DNA from: Chlorogloeopsis sp038404745
GTDB lineage: Bacteria; Cyanobacteriota; Cyanobacteriia; Cyanobacteriales; Nostocaceae
Direction of reading: 5' to 3'
DNA length: 64,000 nt
Assembly: GCF_038404745.2 (NCBI RefSeq)
Contig: NZ_JAYKTT020000053.1
Span: 1-64,000 of the forward strand
Made by a program: the position numbers and the translations under genes. Positions 8,305 through 17,183 of this stretch are shown here, piece after piece. A model generated the notes under the pieces. It searched no databases and was not told the DNA's origin. It saw only the letters and a program-made list of their open reading frames with translations. The first letter of the stretch is position 1, and each line of letters starts with the position of its first letter.

Positions 8305-9319
8305 TTACAACCTCTTTAAAAAGTAAATCTTCTACCTGAGCCATTACCATTTCTGGGGTAACGGGAAGATAGGAGTTAGCAAGAAATATCGGACTTAGGG
8401 AACGGTGAATTTTACAGTTTAATGGTGCCCATCGATGCTGGGAGGAATTGGTAAAAATTACTACGCTTTTAATTTTTAAAGCAGCTGCTAAATGCGATAC
8501 TCCTGTGTCATTACAAACTAGTAGGCTAGCCCTACTTAAAAGAGCTGCCATTCCACCCAAGCTTGTCTTTCCAGCCAAATTAATTGGTTCGCAATGCATC
8601 ATCTGTGCTAATGCCTGCGTTAAAGTTGCCTCTGATTCTGAACCAGTCAGTACTACCTGAAAACCACGAGCAGCGATCGCATCACCAACAACTGCAAAGT
8701 TTTCTAAAGACCAACGCTTTTCTGGTAAACTTGCACCCGGATGAATGCAGACATATTGGCTTGGTATTTGCTGTATAGTTGCAAAATCTTCATCCTTGAG
8801 AGGAAATTCCAATTCATTACCTTGGAGTGGTATCCCCAAAAACTCCATTAGGCGCAGGTGACGCCAGATTTCCGGCTGATCATCTGGGTAAGGCAGAAAG
8901 TAATTGGGATCGGGGCAATAATAACCAGGAAGATAAAAACCAGCGTGAATACGAGCACCAAGCAAAGCAGTAAATGAATTAATGACAGTGCCGTTACCAT
9001 GCATTTGCAATGCCAAGTCAAAGCATTGCTTATGGACACTGGTAAGAAACTTTGGTAATTTACCAACAGAAGGTGGCACTTCTGGAATTCCTGGATAGCC
9101 AGGAAATTCCAATAAATCATCTAGATAATGGCTAAAACGTTCTACAAAAGAATGCGCCCAAGGTAGACCGATTAAGGTAATCTGGGCTTGTGGGAAAGCA
9201 GCTCTAAGCGCTCGAAAGGCAGGTACAGCACAGAGCAAATCACCTAAACCTGGGAGCGATCGCACAATAGCTATCCGAGAAATAGACAGTTGCTTCAAGA
9301 GTTGATGCTCGTGTGACAT
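8294..9319 (-). CDS. Glycosyltransferase family 9 (heptosyltransferase-like)
   Basis: 341-aa, full-length GT9 enzyme and the first gene of the heptose-glycan operon. The N-terminal motif is IAIVRSLPGLGDLLCAVPAF. The C-terminal domain has CIHPGASLPEKRWSLENF, LTGSESE and CNDTGVSHLAAALKIKSVVIF. It presumably adds ADP-heptose or a related sugar to a lipid-linked or lipid-A-type glycan at the cytoplasmic face of the membrane. Its 3' end overlaps the truncated GT9 reading frame, consistent with translational coupling of an originally intact pair. Confidence 0.87.
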   Translation of the reverse strand: MSHEHQLLKQLSISRIAIVRSLPGLGDLLCAVPAFRALRAAFPQAQITLIGLPWAHSFVERFSHYLDDLLEFPGYPGIPEVPPSVGKLPKFLTSVHKQCFDLALQMHGNGTVINSFTALLGARIHAGFYLPGYYCPDPNYFLPYPDDQPEIWRHLRLMEFLGIPLQGNELEFPLKDEDFATIQQIPSQYVCIHPGASLPEKRWSLENFAVVGDAIAARGFQVVLTGSESEATLTQALAQMMHCEPINLAGKTSLGGMAALLSRASLLVCNDTGVSHLAAALKIKSVVIFTNSSQHRWAPLNCKIHRSLSPIFLANSYLPVTPEMVMAQVEDLLFKEVVIVT

Positions 9320-9764
9320 ACATCTTACAAAGGCAACTATCTTAAAAGTTACTTATTTAAGAGCTTAACTTCATTGGGCATTTGACTAAAGTATTGTTCT
9401 TATAAGTAATATCAATTATGCAAATGCACAATAACTCTCCATAGATTAACCACGTTTTTTCAACCCAGTTTTTTTATAAATTGAGAACTAATATCAAGCA
9501 TTTAACTGTAGGCTTGCTAAGTAGGCTCATAAGCTCTCAAGGTTTATACAAGAGCGGAATTTGGTTACGAAGGCGATCGCTTGTAAGTAGCATTCATCTT
9601 GATGATAGTAAATACCTTCTATCTACAGAATAACCTGAGTAAAATATGTCTAACTCTTGAGCTAGAAAAAGTGCTTATATTTTCTCTTTCCATTTATAGA
9701 TAATGTTTTGAAATCAATCAATTAAATTATCAAAATTATTATCAATAACCACTCCGGAGAAATT
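9320..9764. other. Intergenic region between divergent genes
   Basis: 445 bp, AT-rich, separating the minus-strand glycan operon from the plus-strand PucR-type regulator; promoters for both should lie here. It contains one HIP1-related GGCGATCGC octamer near 9572. I see no convincing -35/-10 pair, operator dyad or small ORF. Confidence 0.4.
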
Positions 9765-9766
9765 GT

Positions 9767-11080
9767 GTGAATCACGATGGTAGCTCTTTGAAAGAGCAAG
9801 TACAGAGTGGATTTACAGAGGCTGTCAAATCAAACCAGTCAGCCACGCTACCACCTAGCAAAAAAAATCTAAATGTATCTTTACTAAACACAACTACACA
9901 ATTTGAACAAGTTGCCACCATAGTTGTAGAGCAGCTAGCACATCTACTGTGTGCTGAGGTTTGTATTATCAATCAACACGCTTATGTAATTGCCAGTAGC
10001 AACCCTAAACTAGTTAAACTTCACTTCAACCACATCTATAAAAATAATTCTCTAAATTATCTCAGATTACCACTATCATTCAATACACAAATTGGTGAAG
10101 TAATAGTCAGCAAACCCCACAATGGAGAAGTCATTTCTCCTCGGTTGGTGCAGGAAGTTGTAGAACTGGTAATTAATCAAACTACGGTAATTGATACTCT
10201 GCTCAACCAACACCAGCTGAAAGATAAGTTTATCTACGATTTACTTCACGGTTTGATTGATGAAGAAACAACTATTGCTCGCTACAGTAAGCTTTTAGGC
10301 ATAGACTTAAACCCGCCTCGTGCAGTTATTTTAATCAATGCTGCTGATTATATATTGACGAATAATATCTCTTATCAACATCAGCAAGAAAATATTGAGA
10401 CGCAAATACAGCAACGGGCAAATTTAGTAATTCGTAGTATTGTTAGTTTTTTCCAACTACCCAATGATACGATTTGCGCCTATCTCGGTGATGGTGAGGT
10501 GGCTGTACTGAAAGCCAGTGATACCAAAAACTTAGGTAACTGGGCAACTCGTGGAGATGTACCAGAGCAGTGTAGTTCTTCTTGGGCAAATCTCACGGCA
10601 CTAAAGCGAGCAGCTAAAGCACTTTTAATGCGTTTGCAGAATGACACAGGTACATCAATTAATATTAGTATTGGTCGTTATCATCCAGGAATTCGGGGTC
10701 TTGCCCAATCTTATCAAGATGCGCGAGCTGCTTTGTCTTTGGGTAGTCGATTTCGGGGTTGCAATCAAGTACATTGTCTAGATGGACTGGGAATAGCTGC
10801 GTTTATTGGTATTGGAGATGAACGAACAAAAATCGAACTAGCTACTTATTTGCTGAGTCCTTTAGATCACGAACCAGAATTACTTGCTACCTTAGACACT
10901 TTCTTTACTGAAGACTGCTGCCCCTCTTCTACAGCTCATCAACTTTATATCCATAGAAATACCCTTAGTTATCGATTAGATAAGATTAACCTCCTGACAG
11001 GTTTCAATCCGCGCCGTTTTGATGATGCAGTGCAGATGCGTCTGGCTTTGTTGCTACGGGAATTGAGTAATCCAAGATAA
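9767..11080 (+). CDS. PucR/CdaR-family transcriptional regulator
   Basis: 437-aa regulator, probably cytoplasmic. The C-terminus HQLYIHRNTLSYRLDKINLLTGF is the PucR-type helix-turn-helix. The middle (about 150-340) has the GGDEF-like fold typical of the family (ISIGRYHPGIRGLAQSYQDARAAL). The N-terminal part (about 40-140) may be a GAF-like sensor. The GTG start is supported by GGAGAA a few bases upstream. Relatives sense small metabolites such as sugar diacids, purines or gamma-aminobutyrate and activate their catabolic genes. The neighbouring convergent sugar-ABC ATPase gene might be a target, but nothing in the sequence shows this. Confidence 0.82.
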   Translation: MNHDGSSLKEQVQSGFTEAVKSNQSATLPPSKKNLNVSLLNTTTQFEQVATIVVEQLAHLLCAEVCIINQHAYVIASSNPKLVKLHFNHIYKNNSLNYLRLPLSFNTQIGEVIVSKPHNGEVISPRLVQEVVELVINQTTVIDTLLNQHQLKDKFIYDLLHGLIDEETTIARYSKLLGIDLNPPRAVILINAADYILTNNISYQHQQENIETQIQQRANLVIRSIVSFFQLPNDTICAYLGDGEVAVLKASDTKNLGNWATRGDVPEQCSSSWANLTALKRAAKALLMRLQNDTGTSINISIGRYHPGIRGLAQSYQDARAALSLGSRFRGCNQVHCLDGLGIAAFIGIGDERTKIELATYLLSPLDHEPELLATLDTFFTEDCCPSSTAHQLYIHRNTLSYRLDKINLLTGFNPRRFDDAVQMRLALLLRELSNPR

Positions 11081-11211
11081 AGGGGATCGGCAGAGGAAGA
11101 GATGAGGAGATAGGGAAGATGGGGAAGAATTTACTCTTATTACTTCCTCACCTCCCTTAACTTCCTTAACTCTTTGTTCCTTCGTCCTTTCCTTCTGCCT
11201 CCTGCCCCACC

Positions 11212-11248
11212 GAACTTAAGAGCGCCGTGCAACGGCGCTCTTAAGTTC
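11212..11248. terminator. 16-bp perfect hairpin between convergent genes
   Basis: Left arm GAACTTAAGAGCGCCG, loop TGCAA, exact complementary right arm. It lies between the convergent pucR-like and ABC ATPase genes, so it could terminate both. No clear U-run follows on either strand, so a mobile hairpin repeat is an alternative. Confidence 0.55.
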
Positions 11249-11282
11249 TCTGTGCCATCTGCCTTTTGCTTATGATTCCCAA

Positions 11283-12407
11283 CTAACTGCTCACGTGGGG
11301 ATACAACCTATCTCCAGTGGTAGTATCAAACACAAACAATTTACTTAAATCCAACTCTAACAACAGGCGATCGCCAGAACGCGGATGCACATCTGCACCA
11401 GCTTGTACATTTACCATTACTCCCGAACCAAGCAAAGCTGCTCGAATTAAAGTCTCTCTCCCTAGTGGTTCTACCACCTTCACCTCAACCGCCAACTCTC
11501 CTATTTCTTCTCTTTGTGTCCTCTGTGTTCTCTGTGGTTCGTTAACTATATATATATGCTCCGGACGAATACCCAAATCAAATCCTTGCCCTTCCCGCAG
11601 ATGTAACTTCTCTTTCATCTTTGTTGAAGCTAGGATGGTTTGCCCATTGACATCAAAACCTTGACCTACATATCTAGCTGGTAAAATATTCATCGGTGGG
11701 CTACCCAAAAAAGTCGCTACCATCCGACTGGCTGGCTTGGCATAAATAGTTTGCGGCTCGCCTATTTGTTGAATTCGTCCCCTTTCTAGCACCACAATTT
11801 TATCAGCCAAAGTCATCGCTTCCACTTGGTCATGGGTAACGTAGATTGTGGTAACACCTAAGTTTTGATGTAGTTCTTTTAACTCCGCCCGTGTATCATC
11901 TCGCAGTTGAGCGTCTAAATTGGATAAAGGTTCATCTAATAAAAATACTTGTGGTTGACGGGCGATCGCCCTTCCCAATGCTACTCGTTGTTGCTGTCCG
12001 CCAGAAAGCTGTTTAGGTTTGCGCTCTAAAAGGTGTTCTAGTGAAAGCGATCGCGCTACAGTCACTACCCTTTCTTTAATAATCTTGGGATCGACTTTGC
12101 GCATTCGCAACCCAAAGGCAATATTTTCTGCCACCGTCATATGGGGGTACAAAGCATAATTTTGAAATACCATTGCCACATCACGCTGTCTAGCCGGGAC
12201 ATCATTCATCAACTCATCCCCGATGTAAAGTTTGCCAGAGGTAGCAGTTTCTAAACCGGCAATGGTTCGCAATATAGTAGACTTACCACATCCTGACGGC
12301 CCCACCAAAACCCAAAATTCACCATCGGGAATATCAAAGCTAATATCCTCAATCGCGGTGACGTTGTTAAATTTGCGCTTAATACTTTCGAGACGAACTT
12401 TAGCCAT
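11283..12407 (-). CDS. Sugar/glycerol-3-P type ABC transporter ATPase (UgpC/MalK/MsmK family)
   Basis: 374-aa ATPase subunit that would energise uptake of a carbohydrate or glycoside by partner permeases encoded elsewhere. Walker A GPSGCGKST, Q-loop VFQNYALYPHMT, signature LSGGQQQRVALGRAIAR, Walker B VFLLDEPLSNLDA, and switch His in YVTHDQVEA. A TOBE-type regulatory domain follows (about 240-370). Start at MAKVRLESIKRKF; 7 extra upstream codons are possible. About residues 287-302 (PQRTQRTQREE) are encoded by a dispersed ACACAGAGGACAC-type repeat inserted in frame within the C-terminal domain. Confidence 0.9.
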   Translation of the reverse strand: MAKVRLESIKRKFNNVTAIEDISFDIPDGEFWVLVGPSGCGKSTILRTIAGLETATSGKLYIGDELMNDVPARQRDVAMVFQNYALYPHMTVAENIAFGLRMRKVDPKIIKERVVTVARSLSLEHLLERKPKQLSGGQQQRVALGRAIARQPQVFLLDEPLSNLDAQLRDDTRAELKELHQNLGVTTIYVTHDQVEAMTLADKIVVLERGRIQQIGEPQTIYAKPASRMVATFLGSPPMNILPARYVGQGFDVNGQTILASTKMKEKLHLREGQGFDLGIRPEHIYIVNEPQRTQRTQREEIGELAVEVKVVEPLGRETLIRAALLGSGVMVNVQAGADVHPRSGDRLLLELDLSKLFVFDTTTGDRLYPHVSS

Positions 12408-12490
12408 TGTTCGATTTTGGATTTGCAATTTTGGATTGGTGGGAGCGATCGCATTTTATCCTAAAATCAATAATTTCTGCCTTCTGACTT

Positions 12491-13207
12491 TTATTTTGAC
12501 CAAGCCGGATGAGCAAATAAAGAAGCAATTACTCGCACTCCACGCAATTGGTTAGAAAGAGGTAAGTGACCTTTAGGAGCATTTAAATCCCAGATAAATT
12601 CATTGGGATAGCGTGTCCAATTATTACCTTTTTTCCAACCGATTTTCGCCCAAAGATTATCCCAATTTTTTCCCAAACCTAACCAAATTTCTCGCTGTAC
12701 TGAAAAGCCAAATTTGCCTTCGGAGTGAACTAACCACAAATTATTAATAGTTTGTAAGTCCGTAATTGGGAACTTGTCTACTTCGGTAAAATATAGCCAT
12801 TTGCGTTTTACCGCCTCAGTACCAGCAACTTCACACATTTTTTGCAGAGTCATGTGATCGGCAGCCTGGAAATCTTGAGTTACGAGTAAAGTTTGTAAGG
12901 GACGGTAATTAATTCCACACTCTGATTTTAGAGGTACAACACCTTCCGGAAAATGAGTTTGCAGAAATTCTTTGGCTTGGGGCGAATCAGAGTTGTAAAG
13001 AGCTTGGTAGGCTTTGCCATCAACCCAAGTTGCGGTCGAGTCACGACGTTGCAGCAAAAATTCCATCAGGATATCTAATCCCCCATTATCTAAGACAGCA
13101 AGCTGCGGGATCAACTGTTGTTGCACTTGAATTGACCCAGCAATTAACTGGCGGCGCAAGGATTCGATGTCAGAAGAGGAGCCTGATACAATCATTGGGT
13201 CTGTCAT
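12491..13207 (-). CDS. gun4: GUN4 domain protein (Mg-chelatase activator)
   Basis: 238-aa protein that resembles cyanobacterial GUN4, which binds protoporphyrin IX/Mg-protoporphyrin and stimulates Mg-chelatase (ChlH) in chlorophyll synthesis. An N-terminal helical bundle (about 1-80) precedes the GUN4 core, recognisable by YRPLQTLLVTQDFQAADHMT, DLQTINNLWLVHSEGKFGFS and LPLSNQLRGVRVIASLFAHP. Start chosen at MTDPMIVSGSSSDIESLR; 12 extra codons upstream are possible. GUN4-domain proteins also occur as fusions to kinases, but here the protein is stand-alone and of the usual length. Confidence 0.9.
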   Translation of the reverse strand: MTDPMIVSGSSSDIESLRRQLIAGSIQVQQQLIPQLAVLDNGGLDILMEFLLQRRDSTATWVDGKAYQALYNSDSPQAKEFLQTHFPEGVVPLKSECGINYRPLQTLLVTQDFQAADHMTLQKMCEVAGTEAVKRKWLYFTEVDKFPITDLQTINNLWLVHSEGKFGFSVQREIWLGLGKNWDNLWAKIGWKKGNNWTRYPNEFIWDLNAPKGHLPLSNQLRGVRVIASLFAHPAWSK

Positions 13208-13315
13208 GCCATTCTTGTGGAAACGCGATTGGTGAACAAGCAATTAACTAACAAATTTTGTGAACTGGTTAGTACTGATAGCGTAGAGTAGTTTACAGGA
13301 ATTTGTCTGCGAAAC

Positions 13316-13489
13316 CTACTCATTCATACTTGTGCTTTCATGAGTTAAATTAATATGTGCAGCACCTAAAGATCTGATAAACTCTCGCAAAATATCCGTT
13401 TTGGTTCTACCTACAGCCTGGCAGTGGGATTCTAAAATTGCGAACTCTTGCTCACTTACCCTGATGGTAATCTCTCGTTTGTTCTTCAT
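13316..13489 (-). CDS. Small ribbon-helix-helix (CopG/Arc-type) protein
   Basis: 57-aa ORF beginning MKNKREITIRVSEQEFAILE and continuing CQAVGRTKTDILREFIRSL. A basic beta-strand (REITIRV) followed by two helices with GRTKTDILREFI is the ribbon-helix-helix DNA-binding pattern seen in antitoxins and plasmid copy regulators. No toxin gene follows. Upstream on the same strand is a short disrupted frame (13495-13650). It could be a solitary antitoxin or a relic of a mobile element. Confidence 0.65.
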   Translation of the reverse strand: MKNKREITIRVSEQEFAILESHCQAVGRTKTDILREFIRSLGAAHINLTHESTSMNE

Positions 13490-13494
13490 TGCTG

Positions 13495-13650
13495 CTATTT
13501 TGCTGTATATATCCAGAGTACACTAATTGCGCCTGTAGGCGATAAGATAGCATCCAGAGACTCTGCTAACTCCTGAAAAGAAATACCCCGCTTTCTAACT
13601 TTATCAAAACAGGACAGGACAAAATCTGCTAGCCTTCCCAACAAGGCAGT
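13495..13650 (-). pseudogene. Remnant of a small unidentified gene cut by a repeat element
   Basis: An open frame without ATG reads CTALLGRLADFVLSCFDKVR, then KRGISFQELAESLDAILSPT and GAISVLWIYTAK, and ends 6 bp before the RHH gene. It looks protein-like, but its 5' side runs into the TAGGGG-type dispersed repeat (13657-13795), which introduces a stop. Probably the C-terminal stump of a gene that was cotranscribed with the RHH gene. Function unknown. Confidence 0.4.
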
Positions 13651-13656
13651 ACAGTT

Positions 13657-13795
13657 GGTTAGTAGTTAGTAGGGGAGCCAGTGCGCCCTTGCGGCTCCGC
13701 CGACATGTATCACAGCCGCGTGCGGGTTTTATTGATTAACTTTGGGTTAAGATTGACAATTTATCTTCTAAACCCACCCGTACAGTAGTTAGTGA
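13657..13795. repeat. Dispersed TAGGGG...CCGTACAG repeat element
   Basis: Copy of the family seen at 4399-4578: GTTAGTAGTTAGTAGGGGAG at the left, internal GCGTGCGGGTTTTATTGATT, right end AAACCCACCCGTACAGTAGT, flanked by TTAGTGG/CCACTAAC heptamer-type sequence. It separates the remnant gene from icd. Confidence 0.7.
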
Positions 13796-13890
13796 TTTAC
13801 CACCATTCACTAACCACTATCCACTAACATTATTGAAGCTGAAAGCCCGAAATTCATTGATGTCGCTGCGTCACAATCAGGAGTGTGTGA

Positions 13891-15312
13891 ATGTACGAAA
13901 AAATTACCCCCCCTTCAATTGGCTCAAAAATTACCTTCAACAATGGTGAGCCGATTGTTCCTGACAATCCAATTATCCCGTTTATTCGCGGCGACGGTAC
14001 CGGTATTGATATTTGGCCTGCTACCCAGAAAGTGCTTGATGCTGCTGTGGAAGCGGCATACAAAGGCAGGCGGAAAATTAGCTGGTTTAAGGTTTACGCA
14101 GGTGATGAAGCTTGTGAATTATACGGTGTTTACCAGTATTTACCACAGGATACCTTGACGGCAATTCAAGAATATGGTGTCGCTATTAAAGGGCCGTTGA
14201 CAACTCCAATTGGTGGTGGTATTCGCTCACTAAATGTAGCTTTGCGGCAAATTTTTGACCTTTATGCTTGCGTGCGCCCTTGTCGGTACTATGCAGGCAC
14301 GCCTTCTCCTCATAAAAACCCAGAAAAACTCGATGTGATTGTTTATCGAGAAAATACGGAAGATATTTATTTGGGGATCGAGTGGCGGCAAGGTAGCGAA
14401 ATTGCCAACACCTTAATTGAATATCTCAACAAAGAACTCATTCCTGCTACGCCAGAACACGGCAAAAAGCAAATTCCTCTAGACTCCGGCATTGGCATTA
14501 AACCCATTAGTAAATCAGGCTCCCAACGTTTAGTACGGCGTGCCATCAAACACGCTCTGCAATTACCTAAACATAAGCAAATGGTGACTTTAGTCCACAA
14601 GGGCAATATTATGAAGTATACCGAAGGTGCTTTCCGCGATTGGGGTTACGAACTGGCAACAAGCGAGTTTCGGCAAGAGTGCGTTACAGAGCGGGAATCT
14701 TGGATTTTGAGCAATAAAGAAAAAAATCCTGATCTAACTGCGGAAGCGAATGCCCGGATGATTGATCCTGGATTTGATGCCATGACTGAAGAGAAAAAAG
14801 CTCAAATTGTCAAGGAAGTGGAAACAGTTCTTAATTCAATTTGGGAAACGCACGGAAATGGCAAGTGGAAAGATAAGGTGATGGTAAACGATCGCATCGC
14901 CGATAGTATTTTCCAACAAATCCAAACTAGACCGGATGAGTATTCTATTCTGGCAACAATGAACTTGAATGGCGATTACTTGTCTGATGCGGCAGCAGCA
15001 GTTGTTGGTGGATTGGGCATGGGGCCGGGTGCTAATATTGGTGATCAATGTGCCGTTTTTGAAGCTACCCACGGTACAGCACCAAAACACGCAGGGCTAG
15101 ATCGAGTTAATCCAGGCTCGGTAATTTTGTCTGGTGTGATGATGCTGGAGTATCTGGGATGGCAAGAAGCAGCAGACTTGATTAAGAAAGGTTTAGGAGA
15201 TGCGATCGCCAATCGGCAAGTTACCTATGACTTGGCACGATTAATGGAACCACCAGTCGAACCCTTGAAGTGTTCTGAATTTGCTGAGGCGATTGTCAAG
15301 CACTTTAGTTAA
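13891..15312 (+). CDS. icd: NADP-dependent isocitrate dehydrogenase
   Basis: Oxidative decarboxylation of isocitrate to 2-oxoglutarate; in cyanobacteria this supplies the carbon skeleton for ammonium assimilation and the 2-OG nitrogen-status signal. The 473 aa match the cyanobacterial type, longer than the enterobacterial enzyme (about 416 aa). Recognisable: GDGTGIDIWPATQ near the start, RENTEDIYLGIEW, LVHKGNIMKYTEGAF, and the nucleotide-binding region FEATHGTAPKHAGLDRVNPG. The start ATG follows AGGAG by about 8 nt. I do not see a clear GTA-N8-TAC NtcA box just upstream. Confidence 0.96.
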   Translation: MYEKITPPSIGSKITFNNGEPIVPDNPIIPFIRGDGTGIDIWPATQKVLDAAVEAAYKGRRKISWFKVYAGDEACELYGVYQYLPQDTLTAIQEYGVAIKGPLTTPIGGGIRSLNVALRQIFDLYACVRPCRYYAGTPSPHKNPEKLDVIVYRENTEDIYLGIEWRQGSEIANTLIEYLNKELIPATPEHGKKQIPLDSGIGIKPISKSGSQRLVRRAIKHALQLPKHKQMVTLVHKGNIMKYTEGAFRDWGYELATSEFRQECVTERESWILSNKEKNPDLTAEANARMIDPGFDAMTEEKKAQIVKEVETVLNSIWETHGNGKWKDKVMVNDRIADSIFQQIQTRPDEYSILATMNLNGDYLSDAAAAVVGGLGMGPGANIGDQCAVFEATHGTAPKHAGLDRVNPGSVILSGVMMLEYLGWQEAADLIKKGLGDAIANRQVTYDLARLMEPPVEPLKCSEFAEAIVKHFS

Positions 15313-15351
15313 TAAAATTAAAGTCCTCAGACTTCGGTTGCAAGTGTTCAA

Positions 15352-15378
15352 ATCCCCGATTTTTTAAAAATCGGGGAT
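15352..15378. terminator. Hairpin terminator between icd and lipoprotein gene
   Basis: Perfect inverted repeat ATCCCCGATTTTT / AAAAATCGGGGAT between convergent genes, so it can act on both strands. The CCCCGA...TCGGGG core recurs near 18115 and at 59843, and so may be a dispersed terminator-like repeat. Confidence 0.6.
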
Positions 15379-15412
15379 CTATAAAAAAGAGACTTATGGA
15401 ATTAGTGTGCTA

Positions 15413-15979
15413 TTAATTACGTGGATTGCCAACTGTGTCTCTACCAACTTCTTTTGCGTAGCTACCAGCATCCTGGATGTTTTCCTTGATATTTTCAAGT
15501 CCTTTTCTGGCTCCTTTGGCAAAATCTTCAGCTGTTCCTTGAGCTTTTTCTCCTACATCTCCAGCTTTTTGCTGAATATTTCTACCCAATTTTCCTGCAT
15601 CGGAACCAACACGACTAGCAGCTTCACTTGGTTTATTTGTTGACTTCTCTGCTTGTAGTTGAGCAGAATTTTCCTTAAGATACTCAGCTCTTGCTTTTGC
15701 TCCACTAGCTGCTCTCTTGGATCTGGGATCTACATCACTAAAGTTATTCATCCCACCTTCAGGAGGATTGAGGACATTATCACCTTTGGGAACGTATACT
15801 TCTGAATTAGGTCTAACGCTGGGCTGGGAAGCTTGACGGGGTTGTACACCACTTTCCCCAGGCAGTGTCGCACCAGCACTACCACAAGCCTGTGTAAAGA
15901 ATAATAGAATTCCTGCTACAAAAACCAGGAGAATTTGGTGTAGGTTAACTTTTTTGATCCAAGTAATGACTTTGTTCAT
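15413..15979 (-). CDS. Lipoprotein with amphipathic LEA-like repeats
   Basis: 188-aa predicted lipoprotein. A basic N-terminus, hydrophobic helix (ILLVFVAGILLFF) and lipobox ending TQAC at about residue 32 predict export and lipidation. The mature part is hydrophilic. Its C-terminal half (about 115-185) is a Lys/Ala/Gly/Glu-rich helical region (DAGKLGRNIQQKAGDVGEKA) that resembles LEA/YtxH-type proteins. It is a paralogue of the next gene upstream (same N-terminal layout). Function unknown; a stress-related envelope role is only a guess. Confidence 0.75.
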   Translation of the reverse strand: MNKVITWIKKVNLHQILLVFVAGILLFFTQACGSAGATLPGESGVQPRQASQPSVRPNSEVYVPKGDNVLNPPEGGMNNFSDVDPRSKRAASGAKARAEYLKENSAQLQAEKSTNKPSEAASRVGSDAGKLGRNIQQKAGDVGEKAQGTAEDFAKGARKGLENIKENIQDAGSYAKEVGRDTVGNPRN

Positions 15980-16116
15980 TATGCAACTCCTTGCAGTTAT
16001 TTGACGAAGTTAAAAGGTTAAAAGTTAGGCAATACCAATTCAAAATCTTAAATTTAAGATTTTAGATTGATAATAAATCTGAAAGGTTGGGACAAAAAAT
16101 TACTTACCTTTATTTG

Positions 16117-16653
16117 CTATCTGCCCACTGCTGGATTTTTTTGCAATTCAGGTCTAGCACCAGCTTCATCTGCTTTATCTTTCAAAAAGCCAGAAGCTTC
16201 TTGAACTGCCTCTTTAACAGTCTCAAGTCTTCCTTTAACTCTTTCGCCTACATTTGATTCATATTGAATCTGTCCACCAGGTTCAGGTTGCTGAAAATCT
16301 TTTTCAGATTTCAATGGCAATTCACCTTCTTTGTATGCTCTACCTACAGGAGTTTCTGCACCTGGGTAAAGTAGTTCTTCGCTATTGGTGGTAGCAATTA
16401 GTTGTTGTGTATTTAGCTGTAAACTAGCTTGATCACGTCCAGACTTGGACATTTTCAAATTTGTATAATTGTCTCCACCATTCTTGTAGGGATTATTTGC
16501 GCCACCAGCTTGCACAGGTGGATTGTTGGGATTTGCTGCGTTAGGGTAGGGCTTACTACAAGCAGTGCTAACTATCAACAATAATCCGGCCAAAAATACA
16601 GTTACAATTTGGCGAATTTGCAGTTTTTTTAAAAAAGCAGTTAAACTGTTCAC
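16117..16653 (-). CDS. Paralogous predicted lipoprotein
   Basis: 178-aa predicted lipoprotein: basic start, hydrophobic segment IVTVFLAGLLLIV, lipobox STAC, then an Asn/Pro/Gly-rich linker and a charged C-terminal helix (VKGRLETVKEAVQEASGFLK). Start: I chose GTG at 16653, because AAAGGAGGAATT directly precedes it and the resulting N-terminus aligns residue for residue with that of the downstream paralogue. An ATG 12 codons upstream lacks this support. The tandem pair probably arose by duplication. Function unknown. Confidence 0.72.
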   Translation of the reverse strand: MNSLTAFLKKLQIRQIVTVFLAGLLLIVSTACSKPYPNAANPNNPPVQAGGANNPYKNGGDNYTNLKMSKSGRDQASLQLNTQQLIATTNSEELLYPGAETPVGRAYKEGELPLKSEKDFQQPEPGGQIQYESNVGERVKGRLETVKEAVQEASGFLKDKADEAGARPELQKNPAVGR

Positions 16654-16689
16654 CAATTCCTCCTTTATAGTCCAAACAAGCTTCTGCAC

Positions 16690-17183
16690 TGAAATTTCTA
16701 TAAAATTCAGCCAAAAGTTCTTGCTGGATTTAATTGATTAGAAGCAACAATCGATTTTTAAGAATACGTAGTAAAAAGGAACCTTTTCCTCTAGCCGAAG
16801 TCACATTCTTATTTGTAATAGCGTGTTCTTTTTCTCTTACTTAAGAGAGATATAAGTTTCTATAATTAGCTTTTGATTTTAGTTAGTGAATATTAAATTA
16901 TTAAATTAATGTTATAACCAGGCTGAATAAGTTGGCTGAGAAATCGACTAAAAGGGAAATGATAGCAATAAACTCAATAAATTAAAGTAACACTCAAGCA
17001 AGAATTTTTAGTAGCTAATATTTATTTTTTATAGACTGTCTCCAGCAAACTGATACCTGTGACTGAATTAGTATTAAATAGCTATAACAATACCACAAAA
17101 GGGAAATTTGAGAATTACTGGTGATATAACATATGATTTGATGTGTTCAACTATAAGAGTAGCTGCTCAGTTAAGTCACCACA
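16690..17183. other. Intergenic region between divergent genes
   Basis: AT-rich, about 500 bp, between the lipoprotein pair (minus) and the UPF0104 gene (plus), and expected to hold both promoters. TTGATGTG...TATAAG near 17137-17157 is a weak promoter candidate for the plus-strand gene. Nothing else recognised. Confidence 0.3.

Noticed and set aside
15340..15385. Possible tRNA (GTTCAAATCCCC looks like a T-loop)
   Set aside because: No acceptor stem, anticodon arm or CCA context; the sequence is part of the terminator hairpin.
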